5,832 nucleotides of DNA from Burkholderiales bacterium (GTDB lineage: Bacteria; Pseudomonadota; Gammaproteobacteria; Burkholderiales; Burkholderiaceae_C): NCBI GenBank assembly GCA_006227785.1, contig SBFU01000127.1, positions 1-5,832 on the forward strand, given 5' to 3'. The notes beneath the pieces were generated by a model. That model did no database searches, had not been told where the DNA came from, and was given only the letters and a program-made list of their open reading frames with translations. The position numbers and the translations under genes are program-made. This document shows, in pieces, positions 1 through 5,730 of this stretch. Each line of letters starts with the position of its first letter. Position 1 is the first letter of the stretch.

Positions 1-367
1 AGGGTGCCGCTGAGGCAATGGTGGCGAGGGCGCCGAGGTAGCGCTGCAGCTTGGCCGCCGCATGCCGACCGGCCCCCTCAAGGTTGGAGCGCAAGTCGTC
101 TTCAGAGGCGCGTGGGTTCTGGTGGTACGTGCGAAAACCGCTGGCCAGCACCTCGCCCAACACCGAATTCTGCTCCAGCTGGGAAACCACTTCCGGTCCA
201 GGCAAGCCGTTCTTGGAAACCATGATGGCTTCATCAAGCAGCTTGGGAGGGACGATCCGGTCGGCCTTGAGACTGATGAAACGCTCGATGATGAGGGCCA
301 ATCCGATGATCGAGCAGGCAATCAGGGGCCAGATAGGCCAGCCGGCGGCTTGTATGATGGACAGCAA
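1..367 (-). CDS. exbB: ExbB/TolQ/MotA-family proton channel protein (3' end outside window)
   Basis: This is the N-terminal part (about 122 residues) of a biopolymer-transport proton channel subunit. In this family the protein sits in the inner membrane with ExbD/TolR and uses the proton gradient to energise TonB- or Tol-type envelope work. The reading begins MLSIIQAAGWPIWPLI, and residues 10-27 form a hydrophobic first membrane segment ending in the family-typical IIERFISL. A hydrophilic cytoplasmic stretch follows (PPKLLDEAI, SVLGEVLASGFRTYH, DLRSNLEGAGRHAAAKLQRYLGALATIASAAP). The window cuts it at the start of the second membrane segment, where the family continues as APLLGLLGT. I chose the TTG at 367-365 because GGAG (379-376) lies eight bases upstream and the protein then starts as family members do. 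An in-frame GTG at 403 would add 12 residues of unlike sequence. The frame has no stop up to the edge. It is divergent from xseA. ExbB rather than TolQ is inferred from sequence style and context. Confidence 0.85.
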   Translation of the reverse strand, partial: MLSIIQAAGWPIWPLIACSIIGLALIIERFISLKADRIVPPKLLDEAIMVSKNGLPGPEVVSQLEQNSVLGEVLASGFRTYHQNPRASEDDLRSNLEGAGRHAAAKLQRYLGALATIASAAP

Positions 368-375
368 AATCGGGT

Positions 376-379
376 CTCC
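376..379 (-). promoter_or_regulatory. Ribosome binding site deciding the TTG start of exbB
   Basis: On the minus strand GGAG is followed by eight bases and then TTG. No comparable Shine-Dalgarno match precedes the upstream in-frame GTG at 403. This supports the rare TTG start codon. Confidence 0.5.
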
Positions 380-423
380 GGGCGGGCGAAGCCTGCATGG
401 CACCGCCAAGTGAAAACCACCGG

Positions 424-429
424 ATTATG
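424..429 (-). promoter_or_regulatory. Candidate -10 box for exbB
   Basis: The minus strand reads CATAAT here, five of six matches to TATAAT, about 57 bases upstream of the chosen exbB start. No good -35 hexamer sits 16 to 18 bases further upstream, where CGAGGT-like sequence is found. It is therefore only a candidate. Confidence 0.3.
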
Positions 430-458
430 GCCCAGAGGATGTGCCGACCTCGACGCAA

Positions 459-471
459 GCGGCTCAGCCGC
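459..471. repeat. Inverted repeat GCGGC-TCA-GCCGC
   Basis: A perfect five-base inverted repeat with a three-base centre; the outer centre bases T and A also pair, giving a six-one-six palindrome as DNA. It has no T-run beside it, so it is not a normal terminator. It is the first of three such 13-base palindromes within 65 bases. Confidence 0.6.
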
Positions 472-475
472 GATT

Positions 476-488
476 CACAGATTCTGTG
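476..488. repeat. Inverted repeat CACAG-ATT-CTGTG
   Basis: A perfect five-base inverted repeat around ATT. Its right arm overlaps the first DnaA-box-like element (TGTGGATAT at 485). It could be a dimeric regulator site or coincidence. Confidence 0.55.
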
Positions 489-505
489 GATATCTTTGTG
501 GGCAA
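485..505 (+). promoter_or_regulatory. Tandem DnaA-box-like elements
   Basis: TGTGGATAT at 485-493 matches the reverse of the DnaA box (TGTGGATAA) at eight of nine bases. TGTGGGCAA at 497-505 matches at seven of nine. The two lie in the same orientation with a 12-base period. A weaker seven-of-nine match, TGTGGACAT, lies at 659-667 just upstream of the xseA ribosome binding site. Such boxes outside oriC can titrate DnaA or allow DnaA to regulate neighbouring genes. Binding here is inference, and weak boxes occur by chance. Confidence 0.3.
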
Positions 506-510
506 CAGCG

Positions 511-523
511 TCCGTCGTACGGA
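511..523. repeat. Inverted repeat TCCGT-CGT-ACGGA
   Basis: A perfect five-base inverted repeat with a three-base centre, containing the palindrome CGTACG. It is the third 13-base palindrome in the divergent region. No function can be assigned. Confidence 0.55.
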
Positions 524-571
524 AAGGCCGCGCCATCACTGGTTGGTCCAGAGACTGATTAAAAAACAGGC

Positions 572-694
572 ATGTATTTCCGATTTCAAATCAAGGGCTT
601 GGCGCTGCACCGCATGGCTTCCTCCATGGACCACGGCGAGTCGCCTGTGCGTTGGGCCTGTGGACATATTCTGCTCTGGAGGCCTCATGGCTGA
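572..694 (+). CDS. Possible 40-residue leader ORF overlapping the xseA start
   Basis: An ATG at 572 opens a 40-codon frame (beginning MYFRFQIKGLALHR, ending HILLWRPHG) whose TGA at 692-694 lies inside the first codons of xseA, in another frame. The stop is thus eight bases past the xseA start codon's first base, an arrangement that allows translational coupling. The ATG has only ACAGG one base upstream, which is too close for a good ribosome site. An internal in-frame ATG at 614 also lacks one. I do not recognise the peptide, and it has no clear domain or signal. It may be a chance open frame in GC-rich DNA. Confidence 0.2.
   Translation: MYFRFQIKGLALHRMASSMDHGESPVRWACGHILLWRPHG
582..592. 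repeat. Inverted repeat GATTT-C-AAATC
   Basis: A perfect five-one-five palindrome 95 bases upstream of xseA and just inside the 40-codon open frame. It has the form of a small operator, but nothing else supports that role. Confidence 0.45.
678..682 (+). promoter_or_regulatory. Ribosome binding site of xseA
   Basis: GGAGG lies four bases before the ATG at 687, a rather short gap. It decides this start against the in-frame upstream codons of the longer open frame. It also lies inside the 40-codon upstream frame, so ribosomes translating that frame would cross it. Confidence 0.7.
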
Positions 695-1976
695 AGACTT
701 CCTGGGCCAGAGCGTCGAATCGACGAGGACTGTGTGGGCGGTTGGCCCGCTGATGCGCGCCGTTGCTGACACACTCGCAGCGCGGTTCAATCCCGTCGCG
801 GTTCGTGGCGAGGTTTCCGGGTTCGCGCGCGCAGCCAGCGGACACTGTTACTTTTCGCTCAAGGATGACAGCGGGCAAGTTCGTTGTGCGATGTTCCGCC
901 GCTCCGCTGAACAGCTGACGTTCGCCCCCCGGGACGGCCAGCTGGTCGAGGCACGTGGTCGACTGGATGTCTACGGCCCCCGTGGTGACCTGCAATTGAT
1001 TGTCGACACCCTGCGCGTGGCTGGCCAGGGCAGTCTGTTCGAGCAGTTCCTGCGTCTGAAGTCTCGTCTGGAGGCCGAAGGCCTGTTTGATGTGGCGCGC
1101 AAGCGCGTGTTGCCCGAACAGCCGCGGGCATTGGGGCTGGTCACCTCCCTCGGCGCGGCCGCCCTGCGCGACGTGGTCACCAGCCTGGCCAGACGGGTGC
1201 CTCACTTGCCGGTGTTGCTGTTTCCGGCGTCGGTGCAGGGAGCGGGAGCGCCTCAGGAGCTGGTGCTGGCGCTTGAGGCGGCCTACCAGCGGCACCAGAC
1301 CCACGGCGATGTCGATGTGCTGCTGCTGGTGCGAGGAGGTGGCTCGCTGGAGGACTTGTGGGCCTTCAATGACGAGCAGGTGGTTCGTGCGGTGACCCGC
1401 GCGCCCATGCCAGTCATCTGTGGCGTGGGCCACGAAACCGATTTCACCCTCAGCGACTTCGCCGCGGACCTCAGGGCGCCCACACCGACGGCGGCGGCGG
1501 AGTTGTGCTCACCCTCGCGTGACCAGCGGCTGGGCGAACTGGACTACCTCGGCGAGCGGCTTTCGACCGCTTTGAACGATGCGCTGGATCGACGCTCTCA
1601 ACGGCTGGACTGGCTGGGCCAACGCCTGGGTCGGCCTTCTGCCCGCCTTCACGGAGCTGGCCGGCAACTGACGGACATCGAGCATCGCCTGGGCCGGGCG
1701 ATGGGTCAGGCGCTGCTGCGCGGACAGGCCAGGGTAGATGCTCTGGCCGTCCAGATGCCGCAAGCCGTGCGCCGGAGCGTGATGTCGCATCGTCAGCGTC
1801 TGGACCAGGCCGCCACCGCCCTGTCCATGATGGACCCCCAGCTGGTTCTCAAGCGTGGCTACGCCCTGCTGACCGACCGGCACGGGCAGGTGGTGACCCG
1901 CATTGCGCAGGCACCTTCGGGGCAGACGCTCCATGCCCGCCTGAGCGACGGACAGCTGGATGTGAAAGTTCTGTGA
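687..1976 (+). CDS. xseA: Exodeoxyribonuclease VII large subunit
   Basis: XseA is the catalytic subunit of exonuclease VII. With several small XseB subunits it degrades single-stranded DNA from both ends to oligonucleotides in the cytoplasm, in mismatch repair and DNA-damage processing. The 429 residues are slightly fewer than in the E. coli protein. Residues about 15-110 form the OB-fold (VWAVGPLMRAV, VRGEVSGF, GHCYFSLKD). The nuclease domain follows, with LGLVTSLGAAALRDVV (150-164), LLLVRGGGSLEDLWAFNDE (212-230) and VICGVGHETDFTLSDF (243-258), then RAPTPTAAAEL. D162, R216, H249 and D252 match the residues reported essential in E. coli. Residues about 275-375 are a long helical, Arg/Leu/Gln-rich coiled-coil region. 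The C-terminal block DPQLVLKRGYALL is typical. GGAGG at 678-682, four bases before the ATG, fixes the start; the longer open frame from 441 is not XseA-like. No xseB is in the window. Confidence 0.97.
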   Translation: MAEDFLGQSVESTRTVWAVGPLMRAVADTLAARFNPVAVRGEVSGFARAASGHCYFSLKDDSGQVRCAMFRRSAEQLTFAPRDGQLVEARGRLDVYGPRGDLQLIVDTLRVAGQGSLFEQFLRLKSRLEAEGLFDVARKRVLPEQPRALGLVTSLGAAALRDVVTSLARRVPHLPVLLFPASVQGAGAPQELVLALEAAYQRHQTHGDVDVLLLVRGGGSLEDLWAFNDEQVVRAVTRAPMPVICGVGHETDFTLSDFAADLRAPTPTAAAELCSPSRDQRLGELDYLGERLSTALNDALDRRSQRLDWLGQRLGRPSARLHGAGRQLTDIEHRLGRAMGQALLRGQARVDALAVQMPQAVRRSVMSHRQRLDQAATALSMMDPQLVLKRGYALLTDRHGQVVTRIAQAPSGQTLHARLSDGQLDVKVL

Positions 1977-2033
1977 GCGATCGTGTCCGACATCACCATA
2001 ACCCGGATGGCGGTGTTGTGGTTCAGCCGTGCC

Positions 2034-2039
2034 TACAAT
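2034..2039 (+). promoter_or_regulatory. Candidate -10 box for sodB
   Basis: TACAAT matches the -10 consensus at five of six bases, 69 bases upstream of the sodB start. The -35 position at 17 bases spacing reads CGGTGT, which is poor. TTGTGG at 2016-2021 is a better hexamer, but it is only 12 bases away. Transcription would begin near 2046, just before the hairpin at 2053-2069. Confidence 0.4.
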
Positions 2040-2052
2040 GATTGCCTGAGCG

Positions 2053-2069
2053 GCTCCGTCGACCGGAGC
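2053..2069 (+). other. GC hairpin in the sodB leader or xseA 3' end
   Basis: GCTCCG and CGGAGC form a perfect six-base stem around TCGAC, followed by the pyrimidine-rich TTCGTCTTTTCC. It could be a weak intrinsic terminator for xseA, or a hairpin near the 5' end of the sodB transcript if the TACAAT box is used. The T-run is interrupted, so the terminator reading is uncertain. Confidence 0.4.
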
Positions 2070-2108
2070 TTCGTCTTTTCCTACAACACCGCATTCTGAG
2101 GAACCCAC

Positions 2109-2690
2109 ATGGAACATACCCTGCCCGCATTGCCCTACGGCCTGGACGATCTGGCTCCCCACTACAGCCGCGAGACCCTGGAGTTCCACCACGGCAAGCA
2201 CCACAACGCCTACGTGGTCAACCTCAACAATCTTCAAAAGGGCACCGAGTTCGAAAGCATGGATCTCGAGTCCATCGTCAAGAAGTCCAGTGGTGGCATC
2301 TACAACAACGCAGCACAAATCTGGAACCACACCTTCTTCTGGAATTGCATGAAGCCCAATGGTGGTGGTGAGCCCGCCGGTGCATTGGCCGCAGCGATCA
2401 CTGCCAAATGGGGCAGCTACGCGGCCTTCAAGGAGGCCTTCGTCAAGTCCGCGGTGGGCAACTTCGGTTCCGGCTGGACCTGGCTGGTGAAGAAGGCCGA
2501 TGGCTCGGTTGACATCGTGAACATGGGCGCAGCCGGCACCCCGCTGACCACGGGCGACACGGCCCTGCTCACGGTGGACGTCTGGGAGCACGCCTATTAC
2601 ATCGACTACCGCAACCTGCGCCCCAAGTTCGTCGAGACCTTCCTGGACAAACTGGTCAACTGGTCGTTTGCCGAGAAGAACTTCGGCTGA
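2109..2690 (+). CDS. sodB: Superoxide dismutase [Fe]
   Basis: This enzyme converts two superoxide radicals to oxygen and hydrogen peroxide in the cytoplasm. The 193-residue length is that of bacterial FeSODs, and there is no signal peptide. The four metal ligands are visible: H27 (in [12 protein letters not shown]), H74 (in QIWNHTFFW), D157 and H161 (in [13 protein letters not shown]). They fall at the same positions as in E. coli SodB when its first Met is counted. Q70 in [11 protein letters not shown] is the iron-type position of the active-site glutamine; manganese enzymes have Gly there and the Gln further along, where this protein has no Gln. Tyr35 lies in the HHNAYV helix. GAGGAA at 2098-2103 is five bases before the ATG. 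The gene is 132 bases after xseA and ends before a strong terminator, so it is probably transcribed mainly on its own. Iron metal preference is inferred from these residues; a cambialistic enzyme is not excluded. Confidence 0.97.
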   Translation: MEHTLPALPYGLDDLAPHYSRETLEFHHGKHHNAYVVNLNNLQKGTEFESMDLESIVKKSSGGIYNNAAQIWNHTFFWNCMKPNGGGEPAGALAAAITAKWGSYAAFKEAFVKSAVGNFGSGWTWLVKKADGSVDIVNMGAAGTPLTTGDTALLTVDVWEHAYYIDYRNLRPKFVETFLDKLVNWSFAEKNFG

Positions 2691-2715
2691 CCGTCAGCGC
2701 GCTGGTCGTCTTCGG

Positions 2716-2746
2716 GGCCCGCAGGTGTCATGCCTGCGGGCCTTTT
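2716..2746 (+). terminator. Intrinsic terminator after sodB
   Basis: GGCCCGCAGG (2716-2725) and CCTGCGGGCC (2733-2742) form a perfect ten-base GC-rich stem with a seven-base loop, followed by TTTT at 2743-2746. It begins 26 bases after the sodB stop and should separate sodB from icd. Confidence 0.9.
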
Positions 2747-2774
2747 GCTTGGCCGCTCCCCTCATGGAGGCAAA

Positions 2775-2830
2775 AAATTTTGAAGATTTTTGATCCTGTT
2801 TTCGTTATGTGAGATATCAGTTCAAAATTT
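2775..2830. repeat. 10-base inverted copies AAATTTTGAA / TTCAAAATTT upstream of icd
   Basis: AAATTTTGAA at 2775-2784 is the exact reverse complement of TTCAAAATTT at 2821-2830, with 36 bases between them. The right copy is part of the 15-base palindrome at 2820-2834. The sequences are AT-rich, which lowers the significance, but the surrounding DNA is GC-rich. Two copies flanking a possible promoter could be paired binding sites for a regulator of icd. Confidence 0.4.
2790..2818 (+). promoter_or_regulatory. Candidate icd promoter
   Basis: TTGATC at 2790-2795 is a reasonable -35 (four of six). Seventeen bases later GATATC at 2813-2818 is a weak -10 (three of six). The region is the AT-rich patch between the sodB terminator and icd, so a promoter is expected here, but the exact boxes are uncertain. 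The implied leader would be about 110 bases. Confidence 0.3.
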
Positions 2831-2834
2831 GAAC
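2820..2834. promoter_or_regulatory. Palindromic operator-like site upstream of icd
   Basis: GTTCAAA-A-TTTGAAC is a perfect 15-base palindrome with seven-base arms. It lies just downstream of the candidate -10, where a repressor site would overlap the transcription start. No T-run follows, so it is not a terminator. The binding protein is unknown to me. Confidence 0.45.
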
Positions 2835-2923
2835 AAGAGGTCAGAGGACTGAAAGCAAAATCCTCCACCATGGATTGTTTGCGCCGGACGGATCCCGTCG
2901 TGGCGCGCCCCGACAACGACATC

Positions 2924-2928
2924 AGGAG
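2924..2928 (+). promoter_or_regulatory. Ribosome binding site of icd
   Basis: AGGAG lies seven bases before the ATG at 2936. It decides that start against the in-frame ATG at 2870, which would add 22 residues unlike the family and has no such site. Confidence 0.8.
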
Positions 2929-2935
2929 CCATCAC

Positions 2936-5170
2936 ATGAGCCAGAACGCCTCCACCATCGTCTATACCCTGACCGACGAAGCGCCCCTGCTGGCGACCGC
3001 GTCTTTTCTGCCCATCGTCCGCACCTTTGCCGCCCCGGCCGGGGTGAACGTGACCACCGCGGACATTTCTGTGGCGGGTCGTATCCTGGCCCAATTTCCC
3101 GAATATCTGACCGAAGAGCAGCGTGTCGCTGACGCGCTGAGCGAGCTGGGCAAGCTGACGCTGCGCCCGGAAGCCAACATCATCAAGCTGCCCAACATCA
3201 GCGCCTCGGTGTCCCAGCTGGTGGCCGCCATCAAGGAATTGCAGGGCAAGGGCTACAAGATTCCCGACTTTCCCGAGAACCCCAGGAACGAAGAAGAGAA
3301 GGCCATCAAGGCCCGCTATGCCAAATGCATCGGCTCGGCCGTCAATCCGGTGCTGCGCGAAGGCAATTCGGACCGTCGTGCACCCCGTGCTGTGAAGGAA
3401 TTTGCCCGCAAGAATCCGCACAACATGGCCGAATGGAGCCAGGCCTCGCGCTCGCACGTCTCGCATATGCACGCCGGGGACTTCTACCATGGCGAAAAGT
3501 CCATGACGCTGGACAAGGCGCGTGACGTCAAGATGGAGCTGATCACCCACAGCGGCAAGACCATTGTGCTCAAGCCCAAGGTGTCGCTGCTGGATCGCGA
3601 AGTCATCGACTCGATGTTCATGAGCAAAAAGGCTTTGCTGGCCTTCTACGAGAAGGAGATTGAAGATGCCCGCAAAACTGGCGTGATGTTCTCGCTGCAT
3701 GTGAAGGCGACCATGATGAAGGTCTCGCACCCGATCGTGTTCGGTCACTGCGTGAAGATCTTCTACAAGGAGGCCTTCGAGAAACACGACGAGCTGTTCA
3801 AGGAGCTGGGCGTCAATGTGAACAACGGCATGGTCGATCTGTACAACAAGATCGCCACGCTGCCGCAGTCCAAGCAGGACGAGATCAAGCGTGACCTGCA
3901 CGCCTGCCACGAGCACCGGCCTGAGCTGGCCATGGTGGATTCCGCCAAAGGCATCACCAACTTCCACTCGCCCAACGATGTGATCGTCGACGCGTCCATG
4001 CCAGCCATGATCCGCAACGGCGGCAAGATGTGGGACGCCAATGGCCGACTCAAAGATGTCAAGGCGGTCATGCCCGAGTCGACCTTTGCGCGCATCTACC
4101 AGGAGATGATCAACTTCTGCAAGTGGCATGGCGCCTTCGACCCCAAGACCATGGGAACGGTACCCAATGTGGGCCTGATGGCCCAGCAGGCCGAGGAATA
4201 CGGTTCGCACGACAAGACCTTCGAGATCCCGGAGGACGGCGTGGCCAACATCACCGACCTGGAAACCGGCGAGGTGCTCCTGAGCCAGAACGTGGAAGAG
4301 GGCGACATCTGGCGCATGTGCCAGGTCAAGGACGCCGCCATCCGCGACTGGGTGAAGCTGGCCGTCAACCGCGCGCGCAACTCCGGCATGCCGGTGGTTT
4401 TCTGGCTGGACGCCTACCGCCCGCACGAAGCGCAGCTCATCCGCAAGGTCAAGATGTACCTGCACGAGCACGACACCACCGGTCTGGACATCCAGATCAT
4501 GAGTCAGGTCCGAGCCATGCGATACACCCTGGAGCGTGTGATCCGTGGCCTGGACACCATCAGCGCCACCGGCAACATCCTGCGTGACTACCTGACCGAC
4601 CTGTTCCCCATCATGGAACTGGGCACCTCGGCCAAGATGCTGTCCATCGTGCCGCTGATGGCCGGAGGCGGCATGTACGAGACCGGTGCCGGCGGTTCCG
4701 CACCCAAGCACGTTCAGCAGCTGGTGGAGGAGAACCACCTTCGTTGGGATTCGCTGGGCGAATTTCTGGCGCTGGCCGTTTCGCTCGAGGACCTGGGCAT
4801 CAAGACCGGCAACAACCGGGCCAAGATTCTGGCCAAGGCGCTGGATGCAGCCACAGGCAAGCTGCTGGACAACAACAAGAATCCGTCGCCCAAGACCGGC
4901 CAGCTTGACAACCGCGGCAGCCAGTTCTACCTCGCCCTGTACTGGGCACAGGAGCTGGCAGCCCAGGCCGACGACGCCGAGCTGGCGGCCAGGTTTGCTC
5001 CGCTGGCAAAGACCCTGGCCGATCACGAGACGACGATCGTTGAAGAGCTGAATGCGGTCCAGGGGCAGGCAGTGGACATCGGTGGCTATTACCAGCCCGA
5101 TTTTGACAAGCTGTCGGCGGTCATGCGGCCCAGCAAGACGCTGAATGCCGCCCTTGAGTCGGTGGCCTGA
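2936..5170 (+). CDS. icd: Isocitrate dehydrogenase, NADP-dependent, monomeric type
   Basis: This cytoplasmic TCA-cycle enzyme oxidises isocitrate to 2-oxoglutarate and CO2 with reduction of NADP+, using Mg2+ or Mn2+. Its 744 residues match the large monomeric class (about 740 residues), not the roughly 415-residue dimeric Icd. The start [17 protein letters not shown] is typical. Substrate and metal residues are visible by similarity to the Azotobacter vinelandii enzyme: S134, R141 and R147 in [17 protein letters not shown]257 in [13 protein letters not shown]352 in [10 protein letters not shown]422 in [10 protein letters not shown], and D551 and D555 in [11 protein letters not shown]. The NADP region holds H592 in APKHVQQ and R603/D605 in [25 protein letters not shown] follows near the C terminus. 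No frameshift or missing key residue is seen. It is set off by terminators on both sides, so it is probably monocistronic. The AT-rich palindromic region upstream is the likely control site. The gene is named idh in some species. Confidence 0.98.
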   Translation: MSQNASTIVYTLTDEAPLLATASFLPIVRTFAAPAGVNVTTADISVAGRILAQFPEYLTEEQRVADALSELGKLTLRPEANIIKLPNISASVSQLVAAIKELQGKGYKIPDFPENPRNEEEKAIKARYAKCIGSAVNPVLREGNSDRRAPRAVKEFARKNPHNMAEWSQASRSHVSHMHAGDFYHGEKSMTLDKARDVKMELITHSGKTIVLKPKVSLLDREVIDSMFMSKKALLAFYEKEIEDARKTGVMFSLHVKATMMKVSHPIVFGHCVKIFYKEAFEKHDELFKELGVNVNNGMVDLYNKIATLPQSKQDEIKRDLHACHEHRPELAMVDSAKGITNFHSPNDVIVDASMPAMIRNGGKMWDANGRLKDVKAVMPESTFARIYQEMINFCKWHGAFDPKTMGTVPNVGLMAQQAEEYGSHDKTFEIPEDGVANITDLETGEVLLSQNVEEGDIWRMCQVKDAAIRDWVKLAVNRARNSGMPVVFWLDAYRPHEAQLIRKVKMYLHEHDTTGLDIQIMSQVRAMRYTLERVIRGLDTISATGNILRDYLTDLFPIMELGTSAKMLSIVPLMAGGGMYETGAGGSAPKHVQQLVEENHLRWDSLGEFLALAVSLEDLGIKTGNNRAKILAKALDAATGKLLDNNKNPSPKTGQLDNRGSQFYLALYWAQELAAQADDAELAARFAPLAKTLADHETTIVEELNAVQGQAVDIGGYYQPDFDKLSAVMRPSKTLNAALESVA

Positions 5171-5190
5171 CAGCGCCCGCCGTGCATGAA

Positions 5191-5214
5191 AAGGCTCGCC
5201 ATATGGCGGGCCTT
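5191..5214. terminator. Bidirectional terminator between icd and the DUF192 gene
   Basis: AAGGCTCGCC (5191-5200) pairs with GGCGGGCCTT (5205-5214) around an ATAT loop, with one G-T wobble. A short T-run ends the plus-strand side (CCTTT). The A-run GAAAAGG at 5188-5194 gives TTTTC on the minus strand. It lies between convergent genes, 20 bases after the icd stop and 24 bases beyond the DUF192 stop. Confidence 0.8.
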
Positions 5215-5238
5215 TGTGCTGATGGGCCAGGTCGGTGT

Positions 5239-5730
5239 TCAGCGTTGCCTGTCAAAGGGGGGGCCGCTCAGCCGAAATCCGGCTTTCAGTCCTCGTTTCT
5301 TGAACCAGCCCTGGTTCATTTCCAGAACATAGCGCACAGGCTTCTCGGAGCAGTGTGAGTCCAGCGATTGTGGCTGCATGTCAGCCAGGTTGACGATGCT
5401 GCCGTCATCGGCAACAAAAGCAGCGGTCAACGGAATCAGGGTGTTCTTCATCCAGAAGCACTGGACCGCTGGGCGCTCGAAGACGAACAGCATGCCTTCG
5501 TTGACCGGCATGTCCGGCCGGAACATCAGTCCAATGGCCCGCTGTTGCGGTGTGGCAGCCACCTGGGCCTGAATGAGGTGCATGCCTGCCTTCAGCGTGG
5601 TGCGTGGCAGATCCGTCTGCGGCGAGTCCTGCGCCCGCAACGCAGATGCTGTCATCAGCACGAGACAGATCGCATGCACTTTGGCGGCTTCGACGAGGGC
5701 GTTTTTGCGCATGGCGCCATTGTCCATCAT
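5239..5730 (-). CDS. DUF192 family protein, probably secreted to the periplasm
   Basis: The protein has 163 residues from this start. Residues about 8-33 look like a signal peptide: basic RK, hydrophobic AICLVLMTASA, and a likely cut after ALRA. The mature part is one DUF192 domain, with VAATPQQRAIGLMFR (57-71), GMLFVFERPAVQCFWMKNTLIPL (79-101) and SEKPVRYVLEMNQGWFKKRGLKAG (128-151). These are the family's conserved blocks. The usual IPLD reads IPLT here. Cys91 and Cys127 are the only mature cysteines. The molecular role of DUF192 proteins is not established, and I assign none. The start is uncertain. ATG at 5730 has AAGAG (5742-5738) seven bases upstream. ATG at 5712 gives a tidier 27-residue signal peptide but lacks a ribosome site. 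TTG at 5772 is least likely. The gene converges on icd across the shared terminator. Confidence 0.88.
   Translation of the reverse strand: MMDNGAMRKNALVEAAKVHAICLVLMTASALRAQDSPQTDLPRTTLKAGMHLIQAQVAATPQQRAIGLMFRPDMPVNEGMLFVFERPAVQCFWMKNTLIPLTAAFVADDGSIVNLADMQPQSLDSHCSEKPVRYVLEMNQGWFKKRGLKAGFRLSGPPFDRQR

Larger units (their letters stand above)
368..686. other. Divergent intergenic region between exbB and xseA
   Basis: This 319-base stretch separates the two divergent genes and has no convincing protein-coding gene. It holds the exbB ribosome binding site and a -10-like box, four short perfect inverted repeats, a DnaA-box-like pair, an A-run near 561-566 and a 40-codon open frame reaching into xseA. 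I could not find a well-formed sigma70 promoter for xseA. The frame of xseA stays open back to 441, but the extra 82 residues do not resemble XseA. Confidence 0.7.

Noticed and set aside
476..509. A LexA (SOS) box upstream of xseA
   Set aside because: CTGT and ACAG elements are present, but not at the CTG-N10-CAG spacing on one site.
441..686. An 82-residue N-terminal extension of xseA
   Set aside because: The extra residues do not resemble XseA, the ATG at 687 has GGAGG close upstream, and the OB-fold begins at the expected distance from it.
591..1433. A 280-codon open frame antisense to xseA
   Set aside because: Low-complexity Gln/His/Arg-rich translation opposite a certain gene, with no motif.
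1509..2591. A 360-codon open frame antisense across xseA and sodB
   Set aside because: It spans two unrelated, well-supported genes and their spacer and shows no family motif, so it is a compositional shadow.
2808..2822. A CRP-like half-site TGTGA upstream of icd
   Set aside because: Only one half-site is present; the spaced TCACA partner is missing.
2870..2935. A 22-residue extension of icd from the ATG at 2870
   Set aside because: There is no ribosome site before 2870. The AGGAG at 2924-2928 and the typical [12 protein letters not shown] start support 2936.
2822..5026. A 734-codon open frame antisense to icd
   Set aside because: It is a shadow of the strongly biased, GC-rich icd codons. 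The translation is rich in His, Gln, Gly and Val with no recognisable domain, and the sense frame is a complete known enzyme.
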